A DNA stretch of 46,850 bases, taken from the NCBI GenBank assembly GCA_964493945.1, contig CAZBQG010000002.1, forward strand, positions 1 to 46,850, in the 5' to 3' direction. The notes under the pieces were generated by a model, which saw only the letters and a program-made list of their open reading frames with translations, was not told the origin of the DNA and searched no databases. This document shows positions 41,626 to 46,850 of the stretch, piece after piece (position 1 is the stretch's first letter; each line of letters opens with the position of its first letter). The DNA comes from CAZBQG01 sp964493945 (lineage in GTDB: Bacteria > Pseudomonadota > Alphaproteobacteria > Rhodospirillales > UBA2165). Both the position numbers and the translations under genes were made by a program.

Positions 41626-43339
41626 ATGCTCATCCTGTCCATCCATTCCGGCCTGCACGATACCTCCGCCGCCCTTTTTGACGGCTACCGGATCGTAGCT
41701 GCCGTGCAAAAAGAACGGCTGGAACGCCGGAAAAAGCCGGCGGATCAGCCGCGGTGTGTATTTCGGGGGTTTTGGCGGCGGGTGGGGCCCGGGCTTCGGA
41801 TATTGGCCAGGCGGTGTTTTCGAGGGGCGAATATCCAGCCCATTTGTTTACCACCTCAAATCCGTTGGGCCGCATGCGCGATGGAGTGCGCCACCATCTG
41901 GGTGGGGGGCGAGACCGGGATATTTCCACGGCGCTGATGAAAACCGGCCTGTCGCGCGCCGAAGAGGTGGTGGATGGGCTGCGTCTTTTGGCCCATAGCG
42001 GCCTCAAGCCCGATTGCGGCCTCTTCTTTTCCAACCATCATTTCGCCCATGCCCTGCCCAGTCTTTTTTTCACCGATTGATCCGATGCCTTGCTGGTGAC
42101 CGCCGACGGGCGGGGGACGGGGTCAATTACAGCCATTATGTTTTCAAAGACGGCAAGATCGAAAATCTGTTTGGCGATGACCGGTGGCTGCACCAGCCCT
42201 ACCGGGTGGAAAGCCTGGCCCGCGCCTACGCCAATGTAACCGAGGGTCTGGGCTTCCGCCCGTTGCATCATGAAGGCAAGATCACCGGTCTGGCCGGTTT
42301 CGGCGAGGCAACGCTACTTGACCAATTGCTGCCCCATTTCAGCGTCGATGAAATGGGCCGGGTGTAAAGTGATTTCCCGAGCGCCTCGGATATGCGGGAA
42401 TATATTTTGGAACTCTCGGGCCAGGACAAACGTGAAAATGTTGCCGCGTCGGTGCAGGATCTTGTCGAAGAGATCATGGAGCAATCCGTGTCCCGCCTCC
42501 TGGAGCAAACCGGTGTGCGCCATCTGGGATTGGCCGGCGGCTTGTTCTCCAATGTGAAGCTGAACCGGCGCTTGGCCGAAACCCAGGCCCTGGACGAAGT
42601 CTTCATCGTACCGCCCATGGGCGATGAAGGTCTGGTCATCGGCGGCGCTCTCAAATTTCTCCTGGCCCGGGACGGGCTGGACCGGTGGCTGGAAAACCGC
42701 CACCGGCTGGATCATGTTTATTGGGGCCGGGATCAGGTGAGAGCCCCGGAACCCAATGCGGGTGCCCTGCCCGATATAAAAAAGATTTCCGAAGACACGG
42801 CGTCCGAAGCGGCCCGGCTTCTGGATCAGGGTAAAATCGTTGCCTTGTTCGTGGGCTCCATGGAATTCGGCCCCCGGGCCCTTGGCGCGCGGTCCATTCT
42901 CGCCCGGGCCACGGACAGGGGCATTAATGACACTTTGAACCAGCGCCTGGAGCGCACCGAATTCATGCCCTTCGCGCCGGTGGTGGCCGACGAAGACGCG
43001 GCGGATATCTTCGAAATCAGCCCGCTCAACCGGTATGCCTGCCGCTTCATGACCATTACCTGTGGCGTGCGCGAGACCTGGCGGGAGAAAATCCCCGCCG
43101 TCGTCCATGTGGACAATACGGCCCGGCCCCAGATCATCGAGCCGGGCGCCAATCCGCTCTATTTCCAAATTCTTGCGGCTTACAAGAATCTCAGCGGTAT
43201 TCCGGTACTGATCAATACCAGCTTCAACGCCCATGAAGAGCCGATCATCAATACATTGGCGGAAGCCCACCGCGCGCTCCTGGATGGGAGGGTGGATTTC
43301 CTGGCAACGGCTGACGGAATTTACGCACCCGCCGATTGA
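41626..43339 (+). pseudogene. NodU/CmcH-type carbamoyltransferase, four lesions
   Basis: The pieces together cover a complete carbamoyltransferase: N-terminus MLILSIHSGLHDTSAALFDG; the Kae1-like metal site SNHHFAHALPS; HHEGKITGLAGFGE; and the C-terminal domain MEFGPRALGARSIL with FNAHEEPIINT. Lesions: (1) one base missing at the A5 run 41731-41735; (2) TGA at 42078-42080 where D-W-S-D is expected; (3) one base missing at the G5 run 42112-42116; (4) in-frame TAA at 42365-42367. Adding the two bases gives 572 codons, normal for the family. Would carbamoylate a sugar hydroxyl. The last 19 bases overlap the convergent GT9 gene. Confidence 0.85.
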
Positions 43340-44529
43340 GGTAATAGATCCTCCAAGGCGGACCAGACCTTTTCCTCGCCCACTTCATCAATACAGGGAA
43401 ACACATCGAATTTGCTGGGCCGTTTATCGCAACGCCAGAAACAGTGATAGCAGGGCATTTCGTGAAATACGAACCTTGCATTGGGCGGCGCCACATCGGC
43501 GGAATAAGGCACGAAACTGCCGAAATGCCCGCCGCCGACGATGACCACGGTGGGCGCGCCCAGACCGATGCCGATATGGGCGGGACCTGTATCATTGCTG
43601 ATAACGCAGGCGGCATGGGCCATGATGTCCATCAGTTCGGATAAACTTGTGCGCCCGATCAGATCGATGATGGCGGAGGGGCCCTGGCCAAAGCGTTGGC
43701 GGTGATCGCCTGGCCGTTCCCCTTCTCCGCCCAAGAGAACCACCCGGTAGCCGGCTTCTATGAGACGTTTCGCCAGATTCAGAAATTTATCGAAGGGCCA
43801 GCGCCGGCCTGGCTCGTTGCTGCCCGGATTGAGCACCACATAGGGCGCGCCGGCTGGCAGGCTGGCAGGCAAAGCCGCATCACGCCATTGCAGCTTTGGC
43901 GGTTGGGGCTGGATTTCCCGCCCGGCCAGGGCCGAGAGAAAACGGTAATGGCGGATGATTTCGTGGGTCGGGTAATCGCCGGTCTCGATGACCTGATCGA
44001 CGCGGCTCAGATAATAGGTGAATTCGGTGCGGGTCGGCTCGTTGATATAGGGCAGCGACACGATTTTCCGTTCGGCCCCCGAAACGGCCACCAGACTGTC
44101 CGCCATCAGGACGCGACGAAAGTATGAATCGCAAAGCGCCACTTTGGGTGCCAGGCGGCGCAGGCGAAGGCCGATTTTAAAGCGGTAAAAGGGCTGGCGC
44201 GCATAGGCATGTTCATCCACTACGAAAAGCTTGAAGCCATCAAACAATACGGGCGCGATGGCCCCCCAACTAGCGCAGCCGATGACCGTGATTTCTGACC
44301 GGTCCATGCCCAGGGCCCCGGCGTAATCATCCAGGGTACGGCGGAACAGGACCATATCGCCGATGCCGTCCATGCGGATCAGAACGGCCCCCCGGCGGCG
44401 GCGCAAGCGTGGCCAGTTTTCACATATGACGTCGAACAGGCGGAACATCCACCAGCGCCGCCGCATCCCGGCGGGCAGGGTCCGCCAGAACCAGGAAGTG
44501 CGGAACCGGTGACCGGGCGGGTTATCCAC
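43321..44529 (-). CDS. Glycosyltransferase family 9 protein 3, with C-terminal Cys cluster
   Basis: 402 aa. N-terminal basic/aromatic segment, then GAVLIRMDGIGDMVLFRRTLDDY, the mid-domain VVLNPGSNEPGRRWPFDKF, and donor motif SNDTGPAHIGIGLGAPTVVI. A C-terminal C-x2-C-x3-C-x11-C (CYHCFWRC ... FPC) parallels GT9 protein 2. The GTG start shares one base with the stop of the PfkB gene (TAGTG). Probable surface glycan assembly; sugars unknown. Confidence 0.85.
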   Translation of the reverse strand: MDNPPGHRFRTSWFWRTLPAGMRRRWWMFRLFDVICENWPRLRRRRGAVLIRMDGIGDMVLFRRTLDDYAGALGMDRSEITVIGCASWGAIAPVLFDGFKLFVVDEHAYARQPFYRFKIGLRLRRLAPKVALCDSYFRRVLMADSLVAVSGAERKIVSLPYINEPTRTEFTYYLSRVDQVIETGDYPTHEIIRHYRFLSALAGREIQPQPPKLQWRDAALPASLPAGAPYVVLNPGSNEPGRRWPFDKFLNLAKRLIEAGYRVVLLGGEGERPGDHRQRFGQGPSAIIDLIGRTSLSELMDIMAHAACVISNDTGPAHIGIGLGAPTVVIVGGGHFGSFVPYSADVAPPNARFVFHEMPCYHCFWRCDKRPSKFDVFPCIDEVGEEKVWSALEDLLPQSAGA

Positions 44530-45533
44530 TAGCTAGCCAGATCGGGTATCTTTTCGCCGGCCAGCCCGGCCAGCGATGTTTCCGGGCGGGCCCCGAAATG
44601 GCTGATGATTTCCGCAGACGCGATGCCGCCTAGACGCCCGCAAACACCCAGATCCCGATCCCGGGTCAGACCGTAAAGGAACCCGGCGGCATAAGAATCA
44701 CCCGCCCCCGTGCTGTCCAGAATATTGTCTACCGGTTCGGGATCCAGAACATGTGTTTCGTCGCCACTGATGACCACCGATCCCTGAGCGCCCCGGGTGA
44801 GGGCCGCCACCTGGCAATCGCCCCGGACCTTTTGCAGGGCGGCATCGAAATTATCCACTTCATAGAGGGATTTGATTTCGTCCTCATTGGCGAAAAGAAT
44901 CTGGACGTGATTTTTTACAAGATCCAGGAAATCCTCCCGGTGCCGGTCAACGCAAAACGAATCGGACAACGAAAGGGCGACCTGGCGCCCGGCATCGGAC
45001 GCAACACGGGCCGCCTTGCGGAAGGCCTCCATGGCCCCCGGCGGATCCCACAGATACCCTTCCAGATAGGTCACCTTGGCCGCCGTGATCAGATGGGCGT
45101 TGATGTCGTCCGGGCCCAGCTCCACGCAGGCACCCAGAAAGGTCTGCATGGTGCGTTGCGCATCGGGGGTGACGAAAATAAGGCAGCGCGCCGTCGCCGC
45201 ACCACTTGTCGTCGGCGGACAATCGAAATTGACCCCGGCGGCCTGAATTTCATGGGCAAATACGCTGCCTAGCTGATCGTCATGGACCTTGCCGATGAAT
45301 GCCGCCCGGCCACCCAAGGACGCCAACCCGGCCATGGTGTTAGCGGCCGATCCGCCGGATACCTCCCGGCCCGGTCCCATCTGCCCATATAGATTTTCGG
45401 CCATGCCTTCATCGATGAGAGTCATGGCCCCCTTGTCCAGGGAATTGCCGTCAAGGAAATCATCTTCCGCCTGGGCCAGCACATCGACGATCGCATTGCC
45501 GATGCCCACCACGTCAAAAATCGTATCATTCAT
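44529..45533 (-). CDS. Adenosine kinase-like PfkB-family sugar kinase
   Basis: 334 aa ribokinase fold. Signature 1 is GGSAANTMAGLASLGG near residue 60; signature 2 is DSTGAGDSYAAGFLYG with the catalytic Asp near 278. The layout matches alphaproteobacterial proteins annotated as adenosine kinase (adenosine to AMP salvage), but substrate assignment in this family is uncertain. Promoter at 45591-45618. Coupled to GT9 protein 3 by the TAGTG junction. Confidence 0.85.
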   Translation of the reverse strand: MNDTIFDVVGIGNAIVDVLAQAEDDFLDGNSLDKGAMTLIDEGMAENLYGQMGPGREVSGGSAANTMAGLASLGGRAAFIGKVHDDQLGSVFAHEIQAAGVNFDCPPTTSGAATARCLIFVTPDAQRTMQTFLGACVELGPDDINAHLITAAKVTYLEGYLWDPPGAMEAFRKAARVASDAGRQVALSLSDSFCVDRHREDFLDLVKNHVQILFANEDEIKSLYEVDNFDAALQKVRGDCQVAALTRGAQGSVVISGDETHVLDPEPVDNILDSTGAGDSYAAGFLYGLTRDRDLGVCGRLGGIASAEIISHFGARPETSLAGLAGEKIPDLAS

Positions 45534-45590
45534 GAAATTATCGCCATCCGCAGGTTGGAAAATACCGTTATGAAACGGCCATAGGGGCTC

Positions 45591-45618
45591 AGTATAACGC
45601 CCATGGGGACAGGCTCAA
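45591..45618 (-). promoter_or_regulatory. Promoter of the PfkB kinase - GT9 operon
   Basis: Minus strand -35 TTGAGC (45618-45613), 16-bp spacer, -10 TATACT (45596-45591). The leader of about 50 nt contains a small CCGTT/AACGG hairpin (45565-45578). Confidence 0.5.
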
Positions 45619-45705
45619 CAAATTAGGCCGCCCTTGCGGCTGTCTCGCAGTGGCGTAAAATGACGCTGCTGGCGGGCACTTCGGCCAAAACGGAACTCAT
45701 TCGAA

Positions 45706-46398
45706 ATGATCGGTGCATTTTCCAAGGCATTTTCCCAACTCTCCGACCCGGCGTTGAGGCGGGTTGTGCTTATTGGCCTGCTGGGATCACTGGCAATTTA
45801 TTCAGCCATCTTCATGGGCGCCTTTTCCTATGTGTCGGGCAAAGGCTGGCTGGACAGTTGGTGGCTGGGGCCTTTGTTGAGTTACGGCGGAACCACTGCC
45901 CTGGCCATTCTAAGCTGGCTCATGTTTCCGGCCATGGTCACCTTGATTGTCGGCTTTTTCCTGGAAAGCGTCGCCCGCGCCGTCGAGGCCCGTTATTACC
46001 CGGGCCTGGAAGAGCTCAGACATCAGGGGTTTGGCGAAATCCTAAAGATCACTGTCAAATTCATGATTTTGGCGGTGGTGCTCAACCTGCTTACCCTGCC
46101 GCTTATATTCATTCTCATTTTCTTTCCTCCGTTCAATCTTTTTGTTTTCTACGCCCTGAACGGTTATCTTCTGGGGTGGGAGTACTTCGAGCTGGTCGCC
46201 CATCGGCGGATGGACGGGCGACGGGCGCGGGCGTTGCGCGGCACATTTTCCGGGCGGCTGTTCCTGGCCGGTGTCATCATCGCCTTTTTGATGACGGTAC
46301 CGGTGGTGAATTTGATTGCTCCCATCGTCGCCACGGCGGCCTTGGTTCATTTGGTCGAGGCTTGGCGCCACGATCTGGCGGGAGAAGTTGAAAGGTAG
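45706..46398 (+). CDS. EI24/CysZ-like integral membrane protein
   Basis: 230 aa with about five hydrophobic segments. Features of the EI24 family: SWLMFPAMVTLIVGFFLESVARAVEARYYP near the N-terminal third, LPLIFILIFFPP, NGYLLGWEYFELVAHRR, and a final helix before VHLVEAWR. E. coli CysZ is a sulfate transporter, but EI24 proteins outside that group have no known substrate. Start ATG 45706. It ends 7 bases before the bactofilin gene. Confidence 0.8.
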   Translation: MIGAFSKAFSQLSDPALRRVVLIGLLGSLAIYSAIFMGAFSYVSGKGWLDSWWLGPLLSYGGTTALAILSWLMFPAMVTLIVGFFLESVARAVEARYYPGLEELRHQGFGEILKITVKFMILAVVLNLLTLPLIFILIFFPPFNLFVFYALNGYLLGWEYFELVAHRRMDGRRARALRGTFSGRLFLAGVIIAFLMTVPVVNLIAPIVATAALVHLVEAWRHDLAGEVER

Positions 46399-46405
46399 AT
46401 ACATC

Positions 46406-46850
46406 ATGTTTCAAAAAAAAGATGATAAGGAAAATGCAGGTGAAGGGTCCGGGAACGAAGAGGAAAAACCCGAACCTCCGGCAGCGCCGCCCCTTAAACC
46501 TTTTTCAAGTTCCGGTTCCCTGGCGACGGCCCGCACCCAGCCCAGCTCCTTTAGGCCGGAAATTCCCCGCCACGTCGTCGAAACTCCCGGCGCCCCCGGC
46601 CGAATCGATCACCTATCTACCACCAATTCGGACAATGACCGGCTCAAGGTGGGGCGTAATATCTGCCTCAGCGGCGAGATCACCTCATGTGAAAGATTGA
46701 TCGTCGAAGGCCATGTGGAAGCCACCTTGACCGATGCCCGAGTCATCGAAATTTCCCAGACCGGATTTTTCAAGGGCAATGCGGAGGTGGACGAGGCGGA
46801 AATCAGCGGCCAGTTCGAGGGAAATCTGGTGGCCCGCAACAAGCTGGTCA
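46406..46850 (+). CDS. Bactofilin (polymer-forming cytoskeletal protein), 3' end outside the window
   Basis: 148 codons, open to the edge. A Pro/Glu-rich disordered N-terminus (about 1-75) is followed by the start of the right-handed beta-helix: LKVGRNICLSGEITSCERLIVEGHVEA, then FFKGNAEVDEAEISGQFEGNLVARNKL. Bactofilins polymerise without nucleotide and organise cell-wall enzymes, stalks or chromosome arms. AAAGG lies 10 bases before ATG 46406. Likely co-transcribed with the EI24 gene. Confidence 0.9.
   Translation, partial: MFQKKDDKENAGEGSGNEEEKPEPPAAPPLKPFSSSGSLATARTQPSSFRPEIPRHVVETPGAPGRIDHLSTTNSDNDRLKVGRNICLSGEITSCERLIVEGHVEATLTDARVIEISQTGFFKGNAEVDEAEISGQFEGNLVARNKLV

Noticed and set aside
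41626..42367. Programmed frameshifting in the carbamoyltransferase
   Set aside because: Two shifts plus two in-frame stops cannot be explained by one recoding event, and no slippery heptamer with a downstream structure was evident.
1..46850. tRNA or rRNA genes, CRISPR arrays, transposases, prophage genes
   Set aside because: Intergenic stretches were read on both strands. No T-loop GGTTCRA pattern in a cloverleaf context, no regularly spaced repeats and no recombinase frames were seen.

Overview
The window is a chromosomal segment of an alphaproteobacterium with moderately high GC. The gene order supports this: fabA-fabB-fabI, rpsO-pnp, the rimP-nusA-ylxR/L7Ae-infB-rbfA-truB block, lnt / small HTH regulator / metK / trmB, miaB-phoH-ybeY-corC, and a Ros/MucR regulator. 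Order and genus cannot be fixed from the sequence alone. It is a scaffold: a run of exactly 100 N at 12713-12812 is flanked by two identical 55-base sequences, so the gap is probably a missed contig overlap.

Layout. 1-384: a highly structured inverted-repeat element whose right end contains the last codons of fabI. 385-3055: type II fatty-acid genes (minus strand). 3163-12582: RNA decay, ribosome assembly and translation initiation (pnp, rpsO, truB, rbfA, infB, YlxR-L7Ae fusion, nusA, rimP). 12918-15518: trmB, metK and an HTH regulator, with a clear terminator after trmB and another after the regulator gene. 15705-23470: a tightly overlapping minus-strand train (lnt, corC, ybeY, phoH, miaB, Fur-family gene), then mucR, rimI and tsaB. 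23590-26203: three peptidoglycan/polysaccharide-remodelling enzymes. 26484-34597: trpS, murJ, glnD, mutS. 34989-36473: PiT phosphate transporter. 36470-46850: an accessory stretch with a macro-domain gene, alanine dehydrogenase, three family 9 glycosyltransferases, an AmpG-type permease, a NodU/CmcH-type carbamoyltransferase, an adenosine-kinase-like PfkB protein, an EI24-type membrane protein and the start of a bactofilin.

How it fits together. The left 34 kb is mostly conserved housekeeping, organised in translationally coupled runs (ATGA, GTGA, TTGA, TAATG and TAGATG junctions). The right 10 kb looks like cell-envelope biology. Within it three loci are broken (macro, ald, carbamoyltransferase), while the housekeeping genes and the interleaved glycosyltransferase genes are open. 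This could be gene decay under relaxed selection, or sequencing error, since three of the four frame changes map to short homopolymer runs.

Most notable non-coding features: the fabI-end inverted repeat; the 55-mer/N-gap artefact; the metK promoter with a roughly 50-nt structured leader; and a promoter, 10-codon ORF, hairpin and T-run arrangement upstream of pit.
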